Notes: generated by a model not told the origin, from the sequence alone. A stretch of 64,000 bases of DNA from Oopsacas minuta (GCA_024704765.1 JAKMXF010000311.1:194735-258734); one strand, 5' to 3'; shown: positions 41,901-51,855, counted from the stretch's first letter. Program-made: numbers and translations.

Positions 41901-44431
41901 TCTCTCTGCTGCAAAACATTATACTGCTTAGTAAACCGATTCACAAGCGTATGATAGGTAGAAGAGAGATCATGGAATTCTTCGTATACCTCATCAGAAA
42001 AATGATATCCAGCATCAAAACCAGACTCCCCAATTGCAGCGAGTCTATTAGAATGTTCGTGTTCTATTTCAGTGTAAATTTCGTCAGTAACCGAGAGAAG
42101 ATATTCATTCAACTCATCAAGTACGTATTCATCCAAATCATCTTCATCCGAAATACCCTCACGGAAATCGTTTAGAATCTCAATTCTTGTTCTATTCCCC
42201 CCTACCACTTCTACGTATATAGTTACGTAGACAAATCCTATAGCGTTGTGGGCATAGCAATAGTAAGGAGTGGTTTTAGTTATCTTATTTAGTGCTTGTA
42301 ATCCAAGGAATAGAATGCTCTCATTTGAAACAGGCTGAAAATTAGAATCTAGCCAATAATATTCAACATCTTCACTCTCTGCATTGCAATTAATAATTCT
42401 GTAAGATGATACAGAAATATTTGCAATAATTATCGACATATCGATTGGATTGGTGATAGAAGGAATATTATCTAGAGAATTGATATCCTTCATTACTTAG
42501 AGTATGATATACGATACTACTGAAAGTCTAAGGAGTGTACAACATTTTATAGTATTAAGGGGCTATTGAAACGCTTCAAGGGGAGGGGTGGTATACGAAG
42601 TGTAGCACCCAATTTTTTGTATACAAAACAGCGAAAAGGCGTGACACAGGGAGGGCAGGGGTTAAGATTCAGAGAATTATCGTTTGAACGGCACGTATAT
42701 ATCATTCTAACTTAATCTCAAAAGAGTCATATTATACGTGTTATGTTCAAGTTAAACAACATACATGTTTCGAACATTTCAAAAACAACAAATGAATATA
42801 CAGGTACCCGGCTTCGGCTACACATATACATAACATTCTCAGGTACGCGAAAGGCCTATGCAGCATGTATTTCGTATTTTACACGAATTTTCCTTGCAAA
42901 TACGCGAACTTGGTTAGAGGAATTCTTTCCAATATAAAATGGACTCTATGGGACTCGTAAAATGGACTCATCGTTAATTAGCAATTCACTTTTGCAAAAT
43001 GGCGAATTGCTAATAGACAAACACCACTGTAGTTCACATTTTAAAAGTCAATCAAAACAAATGAACATTGGAAGTTTGCTGTACACGAATAACATCTACA
43101 CACTATACTAATAGATTTGGCATAATCACGTGGCCATTATGATATTTATGGGAAATATTTACATACTTACCATTGTTGTCCTCAGGTTCAGTGCATATAT
43201 TAGTGTCGCATTCTATGTTACAGTAGTAACCGACAAAACCAGGGGAACATATCAACTGGTAATATATAGTAGTATTGATTGATTGTTGTATAGTCGTGCC
43301 CTGAATTACTCCAGATTTTGTATTCTCAGATGATTGTATATTACTACGAAAGTATCCACTAGCATAGAGTTGTTTTCCAGATGAAGTATTGTAGGTTTCA
43401 ATCTTGGAAAATAATTCAAATTTTCCCTAAACAAATACCTAAGTTAAAAAGGCAGCATATAGTTATATTTATTGAAATTGGACATCTACGTATTCGATGA
43501 TAAATTGAATAAGAATGAAATAAAATTTACAATCTGTGCCGACAGCAAAGTATATTAATCGAATTTTACTAAAATGCATCTATAAATTTGACGCACTGTG
43601 TGTTGAGGTGAAATTCAATTAATATACTATGCTGTCGGCACAGATTACAATTTTACATTTTTGTCCTCTATGAATGTCATAACAAACAAACAATTTCAAC
43701 AATCTAACCTCAATTATTGATCATTAAATTCACATCCCTATTACATACTTACATCAAAATCATTGTCTGTTTCAACTTCATCGGATCCCCCATCAGTAGT
43801 GTCCAATAACAAGCCATACGTGTCATCATCATTCTTGTACGCATAAGCACTCACACTCAATTCAATATTCGGTGAAACACAATTAAATGATTCTAGTGAA
43901 TTTCCGAATCTTATACAAAATGTAGCTTGAATTCGGCAGTAAAATGCATTGCTGTTGCAGTAAGAATCAAGATCATTGCTTTCTAGCACTAACGAGTTGA
44001 AATCGAATCTCAACACTCCACCACCGATAACTTGATCCTACAAACATGATCACATTGAGAATGGTTATATTTGTTATTAAGAATTAAAGGATATTAACTT
44101 AAAATTCACTGGCAAACTACAGTCAACCCCCATTATATCTAACACTTATATATCCAAATACCCGCTTATATCTGAGTAGTTATCGCCGTTCCTTGAGCTT
44201 CGAAATTGCAGAAGTTAACGCCTTGAAGGTATTAGATAGAATTTAATGCATAATTTAGAAATCAACAAAGTTTCGGAAGCTCAAACATAACGTAACTCAA
44301 TCCCCCTCCTATTTTCGCACTATAATCATTGGTATCTACTTGAAGTGGTAATTACTTAACATTTGAGCAACGTCTTGCCTCACCATAGATCCTAAGAAAA
44401 ACAAACAAATATACCAGAAGAGAACATTCAT
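38963..44431 (-). CDS. Adhesion GPCR C: Notch-ligand-like head, Ig, GAIN, 7TM
   Basis: Eight exons: 44431-44384, 44037-43753, 43426-43171, 42495-41804, 41732-41301, 40921-40411, 40085-39513, 39156-38963; total 996 codons. Exon 1 is a short signal peptide (MNVLFWYICLFFLGSM) spliced in phase 0. Exons 2-3 look like the MNNL plus DSL head of Delta/Jagged proteins. Exon 4 has an Ig domain (IINCNAESEDVEYYW, YYCYAHNAIG) and starts GAIN; exon 5 continues it; exon 6 has the GPS (KHL|TSFAVLV at 623/624) and helices 1-3; exon 7 the rest (IGWITPIMIPVITLIV, LGLPWGVTIIGMF); exon 8 a 64-codon tail. The loop cysteine pair is present (DLCKAV, EICFIN). The acceptor of exon 4 has a poor pyrimidine tract. Tandem with receptor B on the same strand. 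Confidence 0.83.
41100..41276. repeat. MITE-like family C element (CAAACGGGG termini)
   Basis: The right end TTTGTGGAGGTTTCAATGTA and the internal AATTCCCCGTTTCCATAGGC and TTCACTCCGTTTTC match other copies at 57696-57835 and 60259-60445. The left end (GTGTAATCTCTATAAATGGG) is diverged. In the intron between exons 5 and 6 of aGPCR C. Confidence 0.6.
42563..42691. repeat. MITE-like family D element
   Basis: GGGGAGGGGTGGTATACGAAG ... GAATTATCGTTTGAACG, with GGCGTGACACAGGGAGGGC inside, matching the copy at 22269-22438. In the intron between exons 3 and 4 of aGPCR C. Confidence 0.55.
43171..44037 (-). other. aGPCR C: MNNL/DSL-like N-terminal region
   Basis: Exon 2 (95 codons) opens GGGVLRFDFNSLVLESNDL and has CRIQATFCIRFGNSL and NIELSVSAYAY, in the order seen in the MNNL C2-like domain of Notch ligands (a strand starting xGxFELxxxxF, then 'FRVCLKxYQ'). 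Exon 3 continues with GKFELFSKIETYN and ends YYQLICSPGFVGYYCNIEC, which resembles the first part of a DSL domain (YRVTCDExYYGxxCxxFC). EGF repeats and the rest of DSL are absent. The similarity is by eye, with few identical residues. Confidence 0.55.
43531..43646. repeat. Near-perfect palindromic MITE
   Basis: Left arm AATCTGTGCCGACAGCAAAG + TATATTAAT; right arm ATTAATATACTATGCTGTCG + GCACAGATT. The arms are inverted with one mismatch over 29 bp around a 58-bp loop. It lies in the intron between exons 2 and 3 of aGPCR C. High arm identity suggests recent insertion. Confidence 0.85.
44120..44218. repeat. MITE-like family P element
   Basis: TA|CAGTCAACCCCCATTATATC at the left; TTGAGCTTCGAAATTGCAGA + AGTTAAC at the right, with ATCGCCGTTCC inside. 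In intron 1 of aGPCR C. Confidence 0.55.
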
Positions 44432-45012
44432 TTTGAAAAGTAGTCTACTACCAACTGAGTTGATCTAGGATATATACTGGGCAATCCAAACCAAATCAGT
44501 TGTTCACGTTGCGTCATAGCCGATAGCTATTCAAATATCCACACTAACAACCACCTGGAAAATCACATTTGGTCTCTATACAGACATTCCAAGAGGTTGG
44601 ACACAAGCACGGATTAATGTTATGGAGAATATATGTGGTCAATTCTATGAATTATGACCTCTCTTGCCATACTTTTGAATAATTATCTTTAGCATAATAA
44701 TTAGAAAGTCTGTTTTACAAGTAATTGTTAAGAATTATATAGTTTAGGAGCATATTTGTCACGATACAGTCATTTAAACTTTTTTCGTTTCAATGTGAAA
44801 ATGGATGACTTTAGATTATAACATTATGACAATGAATTTGTCCAAAAGAAATTAGTTCTTGTTTAGATTCGATAAAAACAGGTATTTCGAAAATCGAATT
44901 TTGAAATACCGATAAAGTTGAGACTGAATATGTAGTGTTTTAATTTGTAAACAAGTACATTTATGGTATTCATAAGGTTAAAATAAAGTGATATATGGCT
45001 AATCCAGAAATT
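44432..45012. other. Spacer between FAM149-like gene and aGPCR C
   Basis: 5' flank of aGPCR C and 3' flank of the FAM149-like gene, both leftward. Apart from the TATA-like box I see nothing in it. Confidence 0.5.
44471..44476 (-). promoter_or_regulatory. TATA-like box of aGPCR C
   Basis: TATATA on the minus strand, 40 bp upstream of the ATG at 44431; spacing like that of receptors A and B. Confidence 0.35.
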
Positions 45013-47770
45013 CTATAGAGATGTTCCTCTAATCGAAGCTACTGTCTTTATCTTGTTGCGCTCAGTTCCTGTTTTCGTAAACGTATAGTTTTGTTTCAAA
45101 CTTTGTTCATCGAAAAAAACTCCAGAAATTGAACCAAGAATTCCATTATTTTCAAGGTTTGATAATTGAAATTGTTTGTTTGTTGTAACTTTAGCATAGT
45201 TCCCAGTTTTTACATTATTATTCCGTATCCCTGATACTCGAAGCGAGATTGGAGAAAGTGGAGTTGAATTTTTTTGATGAATATCTCTCTTTGTTGTCAA
45301 GGGACTAGAAATTCTGAGTTGATTTGGGTCCGGACGTACGTCATGTATGGTTTGTGGCCTGTTTACATCCAAAATCTTTGGAATTTGACCGAATTTCCTT
45401 TCTTTTGTGCTATTTAGGTCAGCACTCGAAACTCTCGATGAAAAACTAACTTTTGTTGTTCGTTGTTTCATGGGAGAAGATGGTTGATATGTTTCGTCAG
45501 TGTCAATTGGAGGTAATTGTTTGGAAGGTTTTGACCAAGGAATGGGTGATCTCGTTTGACTTCCTGGTGTTGAAAATCTGTCAAGTACTATCTTGTGTCC
45601 AATGAGCACTATTAATGCAAATGATCTTTTTTTTTTACATCCTAAAGATGCAATTACAACCCAAAACATATGATGACACAATGGAACCTGCATATTCCGA
45701 CACCTGTATAATTAGAAGACCTCTATAATCCAACAGATTCCATGTCTTAAAGGGTGTCGAGTTACACAGGTTCTACTGTAAATCAAAATAATGATAAAAG
45801 TTGTCAAAACTTTACGAAATATACTAATAATTGTACGAAGAGCACTTTTGGAGGATAAGATGCATTCGTGAAGCGTGCATGTTACTATGATGCTGTCAAA
45901 TACCCAATTTCTGCACTTACAAGGCAAATTTCACAAATAATAAATCGCAAAATTAAAATAATATAGTGCTATTTCACGATTCATACGTTTTACAACTCAC
46001 CACTCTCTAATTGTCCAGTTGGACCAGTATAGTTAGTTTCAGGACCTAGGATACCAGTTGTGTTATTGGAATTTTTATTATTATCTTGCAATGGTTTGAG
46101 TTGTCCCTTTCTTCCCTGTGTTCTAGGCCTATGCTGTGCTAATGTGCCCGTAGAAGCATCACTGTTACGTTGAAATGGTTTGGCTTGTTGATATTGGAAA
46201 GGTTTTACTGTGTTATAGCCTGTTCCAGCTGTTGTGGGCGGTGATAGGATATATTGGAGGTCTAAACGGGGATCAGGGGGCAATTCTGGTACCGGGTTTG
46301 TTGTAACAGAGCCTCGAGATTGCAATGGAAATGGCCTAATTGGAATTGCATTACGTAATGTATTGTAATCTGAATGTTTGAGAAGAGATGAAGCTGTGTT
46401 GAATGGATTCGGTTTTTGTAATTGTAAATTATTAAGAGGAATTGGTAAAATACTATTCGTGTATAATTGACTGTTTTCTTGAAAAACAGGCTGTAATGAT
46501 GGAAATGCATTGTAAAGAGCTGGTAACTGTGGTCTTATGCCAGAACTTGTTCGTGAACTCTGTATGGAAGCTATTAATTGTGAATGGCGGTTTGTTCGAC
46601 AGAATTCTATCAGTGGTTCCATCAATGGCGCTAAATCTTCCCACAATTGTTCAAATACAGTTTCTAATATAGCTTCCTTGATGCATGAGTTTGGGCTAAC
46701 CGGTGGAAGTTTGCTGCGCTTTTTCACAGGTTTCGAATTCTTATCATCTGGAGATCTCGGTGAAGAGTCAAACGCGAAATATTCCTCATACACGCCCACT
46801 TGGTGTAAAATCTCCTCACTCAATGGTGAAACATAGCAATTTACACATGAACCTATTAATTGCAACATATTTATTTCTGGATAGATTGTTGAAGTTTCAT
46901 ATGGCGTAGCTCTATCTGTTTCTATTAATTGGATAAAATCCTCTGTAGATGGTAAAATTTGATGGCCAACTACTCGCAAATGTGGAAAATACTTTCGCCA
47001 AACTTTGCATTCTGTAATTAAATTTTCTTGTATAAGATTAGCATTTAAATCTGAATTTTGGTATAAATGGCATTGAATATTTTCGTATAATTGCAATACT
47101 TTTTTGGTTGCGTTTTGTTCAAATTCACTTTCTACGCCTCCCCAGCTGAATGCGAAACTACTATCACCAGAAATGGTTGTATCTAAGTTCGAAGATCCCC
47201 AGTCTCTTTCATGGCCTTGTAAACGTCCGTGAAGGAAATCACTGAATATCGAAAGGCCTGTCGCTTCTGGAATGGAGGAAGTATAATGTTCTACAAAAGT
47301 AGAAAATGTGGCTAGATTCGGGACTTTTGGACAAAATAGTCATTGAAACATATACTTACCAACCCTTATGATAATTTCCCGGGATTTTCGAAATATCCAT
47401 GGATTTCCATGTTTAACATCCATAAATAGCAATTTTAGGCTATGATTTGGATAATAAGGCACATAAATTTCAAATATTTCGCTAGAATCTCAAAATCTTC
47501 CCTGAATTTCATGTAAAGTCTCAGGATAACCCAGGGATTCCGGCTGGATTGGTAAATATGGAAACATGTTCCAATGACTAGAATTTTAGCGGAAATACTT
47601 TCAAGGAAAGTAAGACCCATAAAATTACCTGTATCCGTAAATGACACATCTTCATCAAAAGGAGTGATTGAATTTGTTTTGTATGATCCACTTTCCTGTA
47701 AATCTGGGTGTGGAATTGTTAAGTTGACCGGAAGTTTAACAGCATTCGGATTCGATCGCGTTGCAGGCAT
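45013..47770 (-). CDS. FAM149B1: FAM149-family (DUF3719) protein, likely ciliary
   Basis: Exons 47770-47629, 47290-46001 and 45641-45013 join through phase 1 introns to 686 codons. The middle exon matches what I recall of FAM149B1 in order: FSWGGVESEFEQNATKKV, CKVWRKYFPHLRVVGHQIL, VYEEYFAFD, and LPPVSPNSCIKEAILETVFE. Human FAM149B1 is a cilium-linked protein (Joubert syndrome); the biochemical role is unknown. The long C-terminal part is low-complexity and poorly conserved. The start is the ATG at 47770 (MPATRSNP). The exon 3 acceptor could also be placed at 45703, but that frame stops, and the sequence there is a MITE, so 45641 is preferred. FAM149A versus B cannot be decided by eye. The gene is divergent from the SLC15-like gene 171 bp away. 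Confidence 0.8.
45678..45777. repeat. MITE-like element, CAGTAGAACC-type termini, in FAM149 intron
   Basis: Left end AATGGAACCTGCATATTCCG, right end (inverted) CAGTAGAACCTGTGTAACTC; both are followed by GACACC. About 100 bp, Tigger-like ends. Confidence 0.6.
47349..47561. repeat. MITE-like family S element in FAM149 intron
   Basis: Left end ATACTTACCAACCCTTATG, right end GGATTGGTAAATATGG; interior TTTCCCGGGATTTTCG. It makes up most of the 338-bp intron. Confidence 0.65.
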
Positions 47771-47941
47771 CTCGCTTCATCAATACTATCAAAGATATTT
47801 ATAATGTAATTTGATCGGAAAATATAATACAGAAAACACATATATTGAATTTCCCGTAATCGATCTTTTAATTTATATAAAACCTTTGGATTCAATTTCA
47901 ATATTTGAATTCTTCTCTGGACATTAAAAATATACCAAAAA
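47771..47941. promoter_or_regulatory. Divergent promoter region, FAM149-like and SLC15-like genes
   Basis: Only 171 bp separate the two ATGs, which point away from each other, so both promoters must overlap here unless upstream non-coding exons exist. No TATA box at the expected distance is obvious. Confidence 0.5.
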
Positions 47942-49612
47942 ATGTGTAGCAAATTCAAGATATTCATCATTAAACTGCCAACACCGCCAGGTTTCGCGAT
48001 TTTTCCAGGAGTAAAAGTCATTTTCCTATTAGTATTCTTAGTCCATGTACATTTCTACGGACTATATTTTCTGCTTGGCAACATAACAGGGTTGTTAGTT
48101 AAAAACGTTAATGATTGCACAGTCAATAGATTGAGTGATTACACACTACCATCTCTTCTATACGGCTTAACATGGACATTTGCTCCTATCCCTGGCTATA
48201 TAGCAGATTGCTATTGGGGAAGACAGAAGGTAATTTCAGGCTGTTTTCTATTCTCATTTATTGGAACAATTATGTTACTAATTCTCGAATCAGCAAGGAT
48301 GAATTTTACACACGGTTACTGTGGTATTGTAGTTCCAATATACTCTGTTTCTTATGTCTTATTGGCCTTAGGATCGAGTGGGCTATTAGCTATAATGATA
48401 CCTTATGGTGTGGATCAATTGCAAGGAGCTGGTGAAATTACTTTAAGTAATTATTTCTATTGGTATGTTTGGTGTACCTTTGCTGCTAAAATGACCATAT
48501 ATGGTCAATATATTAACTACGATAGAACTGCGAGTGGTGTGGCAGAAAGGCTTTCGATTTTAGGCAATGGATATATCGCAATTTTAGCACTTTTCATCGC
48601 AATATTTGTATTCAAATTCTCACAAATATTAAATATTCTCGTTCCAGTTGTACCAATTTTAAATCCATTAAAATTAATCTACCAAGTTGTAGTCAACGCT
48701 TACAAAACAAGGAAAGATTCAGATCCTGCATTGAAAATGTATTCCAAACGGCAATGGATTGATTATGCTACAATTGACTTCGGTGGAAGATTCTCATATG
48801 AACATGTGAATAGCGTAAAAACGCTTATAAACATGCTACCTATAATGTTTTGCCTTGTATGGATATACTCTATTACAAATGAATTCCCTTACGATCTCTT
48901 CATTGCACAAGGTGCGCAGATGATTACAACAAATTCATCAGTTTCTGACACTCAGATTATTAGCTACGTCACGACAGGACTAACTATACTAGTTATGATA
49001 CCAATCATAGAGATTCCATGGGTTGGTATTAAGATTAGGAAAATTCTACCTACAATTCTATCAAGATTATTCTTTGGAACTTTGGTGCTTACGATTGCCT
49101 ACATTTTCGCATGCACAATTGAATTAACCAGGCTAGTTAACTGTGATTCCAATGGCATCAGGTATATACCAATTGAAGTGCAAATCCCTCAGTATATTCT
49201 TATTGGCATCGGTTCTGTATTTATACTGGCAAATTCTTTTGAATTTGTGTATGCACAGACTCCGCTTATGATGAAAGGGATTGTGTTTGGGGTTCTAAGT
49301 TCAATGTATGGTATAGGATCTCTGTTACCAAGTTTGATTTACGAAATTCTAACACAATTTGGTAAAGGAAAGGAGATTCAATGCAAAGACACAATCATAG
49401 CAATTTATCAAACTGAGATGCTTGATCAATGTGTTGGCAAATGCACGAAGAGTTACGTTACTTTTTGCTTAATTATTTTCTTATCCATGGTCCATTCAGT
49501 TATATTTTGTATTGTTATACGAAGATACAAGCATTGGAATAGAAATCGTGTTGAAGGTGATGTACGATATTTCAGCCCAATTACAAGACTCATTCCAAAT
49601 GTAATTAACTAA
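47942..49612 (+). CDS. SLC15/POT-family-like membrane transporter, intronless
   Basis: A single open frame of 556 codons with about 12 hydrophobic segments. The signature after the second helix, PGYIADCYWGRQKVI, fits the POT family (G..AD...G+...I), and MMKGIVFGVLSSMYGIGSLL near residues 441-460 fits the C-terminal family segment ('MRG...G...G...'). POT/SLC15 proteins import di- and tripeptides or histidine with protons, at plasma or lysosomal membranes. The first helix, LLVFLVHVHFYGLYFLL, lacks the ExxER proton-coupling motif that normally precedes 'YYG'. No intron interrupts it, unlike neighbouring receptors. The start ATG at 47942 is the first in frame. Substrate cannot be read from the sequence. 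Confidence 0.75.
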   Translation: MCSKFKIFIIKLPTPPGFAIFPGVKVIFLLVFLVHVHFYGLYFLLGNITGLLVKNVNDCTVNRLSDYTLPSLLYGLTWTFAPIPGYIADCYWGRQKVISGCFLFSFIGTIMLLILESARMNFTHGYCGIVVPIYSVSYVLLALGSSGLLAIMIPYGVDQLQGAGEITLSNYFYWYVWCTFAAKMTIYGQYINYDRTASGVAERLSILGNGYIAILALFIAIFVFKFSQILNILVPVVPILNPLKLIYQVVVNAYKTRKDSDPALKMYSKRQWIDYATIDFGGRFSYEHVNSVKTLINMLPIMFCLVWIYSITNEFPYDLFIAQGAQMITTNSSVSDTQIISYVTTGLTILVMIPIIEIPWVGIKIRKILPTILSRLFFGTLVLTIAYIFACTIELTRLVNCDSNGIRYIPIEVQIPQYILIGIGSVFILANSFEFVYAQTPLMMKGIVFGVLSSMYGIGSLLPSLIYEILTQFGKGKEIQCKDTIIAIYQTEMLDQCVGKCTKSYVTFCLIIFLSMVHSVIFCIVIRRYKHWNRNRVEGDVRYFSPITRLIPNVIN

Positions 49613-49666
49613 AATTAGGTTCTAGTTTCTAAATGATATCTGTTAGAAATGCGAAAATAAATCAAA

Positions 49667-49984
49667 TTATTTATCTATATTATTTTCCCATTCTCTAAGA
49701 TCTGTTATGCCCTTATTGAACAATTCTGGTCCGTAAGATGAATCTGTAAGGAATTTTAGGTGTTCCGTTGGTAGGCTAGCGATATTCCTTAGAATTTTGT
49801 CGAAAAGTTGTCCATATTTTATAAGTTCTTTTATCTTTATGGGATCCGTTATCGGTTTGTAGAACTCAATCGCATCACGGATGTTGAAGCATATTTTTCG
49901 GCGAATCTTTTCCATCGGATATGTTTGAGATCTACGTAGTATAGTGCGGTAGATATTCAAAACTTCTCGACGTGTTGTGTTCAT
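49667..49984 (-). CDS. LYRM4: LYR-motif protein, LYRM4/ISD11-like
   Basis: 105 codons from the ATG at 49984: TRREVLNIYRTILRRSQTYP, then ICFNIRDAIEFYKPITDPI and KIKELIKYGQLFDKILRNI. This parallels ISD11 (a QVLSLYRAMLRES start, then 'RRIRDAFRENKNVKDPVEI'), including the LYR tripeptide, here IYR at 11-13. ISD11 stabilises the mitochondrial cysteine desulfurase NFS1 for iron-sulfur cluster assembly. The open frame extends upstream to 50212, but that part overlaps a MITE (50115-50271), so the internal ATG is chosen. Another LYRM family member is possible. Its stop lies 55 bases from the stop of the convergent transporter. Confidence 0.65.
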   Translation of the reverse strand: MNTTRREVLNIYRTILRRSQTYPMEKIRRKICFNIRDAIEFYKPITDPIKIKELIKYGQLFDKILRNIASLPTEHLKFLTDSSYGPELFNKGITDLREWENNIDK

Positions 49985-50563
49985 AGGAATGTCTATGATA
50001 ATTAAAATAAATAGAAATATCATGGAATGGTTTTGATATTTTGACCTATTTGATAAATATTTCGTGAAGTTTTCAAGTACTTTATGTTCAAATAGCTTTT
50101 CTAAGCGGGGAATACAGTTAACTCCTGTAATATCGAAGTAATCGAACACGAATATATTGAAATAAAATTTGTACAAACATGCTCCCAAACCGTCAAAGTA
50201 ACATACTTTCATTGGTCATATCGAAGGAAATATCGCGGTCCCTTGAGCTTAGATATAACGAGAGTTGACTGTTTGTCTAATGAAAAATAGCTAAAATTCA
50301 GCACAGATAAAATGTATAGTAACAATGTGATATGTAATGTTTAGATATTTTCAACAAATTTGAACAATTACTTCAGAAAAATTAAACTTTTAGGATTATA
50401 CCAGATGTTGACTTAAGATGGCGAAATCAAAAAATATTTCTTGCAAGGCAAAGATAACAAATTGGAATTTGTTTCTTGAAACTTCATTGTTTTCATCTAA
50501 AAATGACGAATAAAATGGAAAATATATTTTTATCTAAATAAGGTGTTCAAAATAATAAGTAAT
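49985..50563. other. Spacer between LYRM4-like gene and WDR54
   Basis: Contains one family P element (50115-50271) and AT-rich DNA; includes the LYRM4-like promoter. Confidence 0.5.
50115..50271. repeat. MITE-like family P element
   Basis: CAGTTAACTCCTGTAATATC at the left; GATATAACGAGAGTTGACTG at the right, inverted. It contains GCGGTCCCTTGAGCTTAG. About 157 bp. Confidence 0.7.
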
Positions 50564-51601
50564 TTATTGAAGATCTTTTTCATTATCTACTAAGCTGTAT
50601 ATAAGTATTTCATTGTGATCATAGGCTGTCAAAGCAAAATCAATACCATCTTCATCTAAAAACTGACAACCTGTCAACATACAGCTCTGAACAGCTTGAT
50701 AATGTAAACATTCCATAACACCACTATTATCTCTAGGGAGTTGCCATACAGAAACACATGTGTCTTCTGATACAGCAATTAACCATCGTTTTTTATGACA
50801 GACATCAATAGAATTTATCCAACGAGCATGTGCATTGATTTCAAATTTCAATTCGAGACTTGTTTTGCCCCAAATTTCTATTTTTCCTGAACCAAATGAA
50901 GCAATAATAAAGTCACCACACATGGCCACTCCTGTACAAGGACTGTCACTGGTTTTAACAACAATATTAGGTGTTTGATCTGACATTCCTTCAATCCCTT
51001 TCAGTTTCCAAACACAAACCATGCCTGTATCATCACCAGACACTAAACAACCTGTCGCATCAGTGCATAAACTCGCTATAGGCTCAGAATGCCCTGTGAG
51101 AGTTGCAAAACGTTCAAAAGATATTTCAGCTCTTCCATCAATATATTTTTCCTGAATTTGATAGACAATCATTTCACCATTTCCCCATCCAATACAAAGA
51201 AAATTCTCATAAACTGCAATACCCTTCGCATAGGTAGATTCGTGCTTATCAGCTACATACACAGTAGGATGGACTGACAATAAATTCGAACCAGATTCAT
51301 CATAGATCAAAACAATATGATAGCAACATAATACCAGGCAAACAGATGAACCAATTATACACCATTTAGCTTGTAGAATAAATGGGTTGGGTTGTATAGT
51401 ACGGAAATCTAAGACATGTGGGAAACTCTCTGGGTTATACACAATCTGTATTGAAGGTTGTGCATGCTGGTGTAAATTCAGTGTATTTTTATGGATAGTA
51501 CCATATTTAATACTGGAATTGTCCATGGAGGATATAGATAGGTTATTGAGTAAATATGAAGGAGAGAGTTTCAATGGTATTACTGTCTTTTGAGTATACA
51601 T
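50564..51601 (-). CDS. WDR54: WDR54 (WD-repeat protein 54)
   Basis: Intronless, 345 codons from the ATG at 51601 (MYTQKTVIPLKLSPSYLLNN). The open frame extends 23 codons upstream, but family members start at this position (compare 'IPLRGSAAALCNNLS' in human WDR54). Collinear matches include AKGIAVYENFLCIGWGNGEM, DDTGMVCVWKL, INAHARWINSIDV and SEDTCVSVWQLPR, then ALTAYDHNEILIYS at the end. It folds as a WD40 beta-propeller; the human protein has been linked to growth-factor signalling, and its basic role is poorly known. The gene is complete. Confidence 0.88.
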   Translation of the reverse strand: MYTQKTVIPLKLSPSYLLNNLSISSMDNSSIKYGTIHKNTLNLHQHAQPSIQIVYNPESFPHVLDFRTIQPNPFILQAKWCIIGSSVCLVLCCYHIVLIYDESGSNLLSVHPTVYVADKHESTYAKGIAVYENFLCIGWGNGEMIVYQIQEKYIDGRAEISFERFATLTGHSEPIASLCTDATGCLVSGDDTGMVCVWKLKGIEGMSDQTPNIVVKTSDSPCTGVAMCGDFIIASFGSGKIEIWGKTSLELKFEINAHARWINSIDVCHKKRWLIAVSEDTCVSVWQLPRDNSGVMECLHYQAVQSCMLTGCQFLDEDGIDFALTAYDHNEILIYSLVDNEKDLQ

Positions 51602-51730
51602 TGTAAATGCTAAATATGAAACATGAAAATAGTGTCTTAAATAAACCTCATTTGAAATTTCGGCAATCAATATTAAGAAAAATAATTCTGCTTTGTTAGA
51701 GTGGGGATAGTACAGAACTTAAAATATCTA

Positions 51731-51855
51731 CAGTAAAATCCCATTATAACGAAGTGATTATTTGCTTCCTATAGCTTGAAAGTAATTGACTTTACTCAGC
51801 TTACAACAAAATGAAACCGGGGTTCCTCGCCCTTCGGTATAACGAGAGTTTACTG
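51731..51855. repeat. MITE-like family P element with TA flanks
   Basis: TA|CAGTAAAATCCCATTATAAC ... GGTATAACGAGAGTTTACTG|TA, about 125 bp. Closest in type to 1192-1312. Confidence 0.7.

Noticed and set aside
45642-45703. Earlier acceptor (45703) for the last FAM149 exon
   Set aside because: In the phase required by the preceding exon this path reaches a stop after 17 codons, and the sequence belongs to a MITE.
49985-50212. N-terminal extension of the LYRM4-like frame
   Set aside because: Most of it lies in a family P MITE (50115-50271), and the LYR domain starts right at the internal ATG at 49984.
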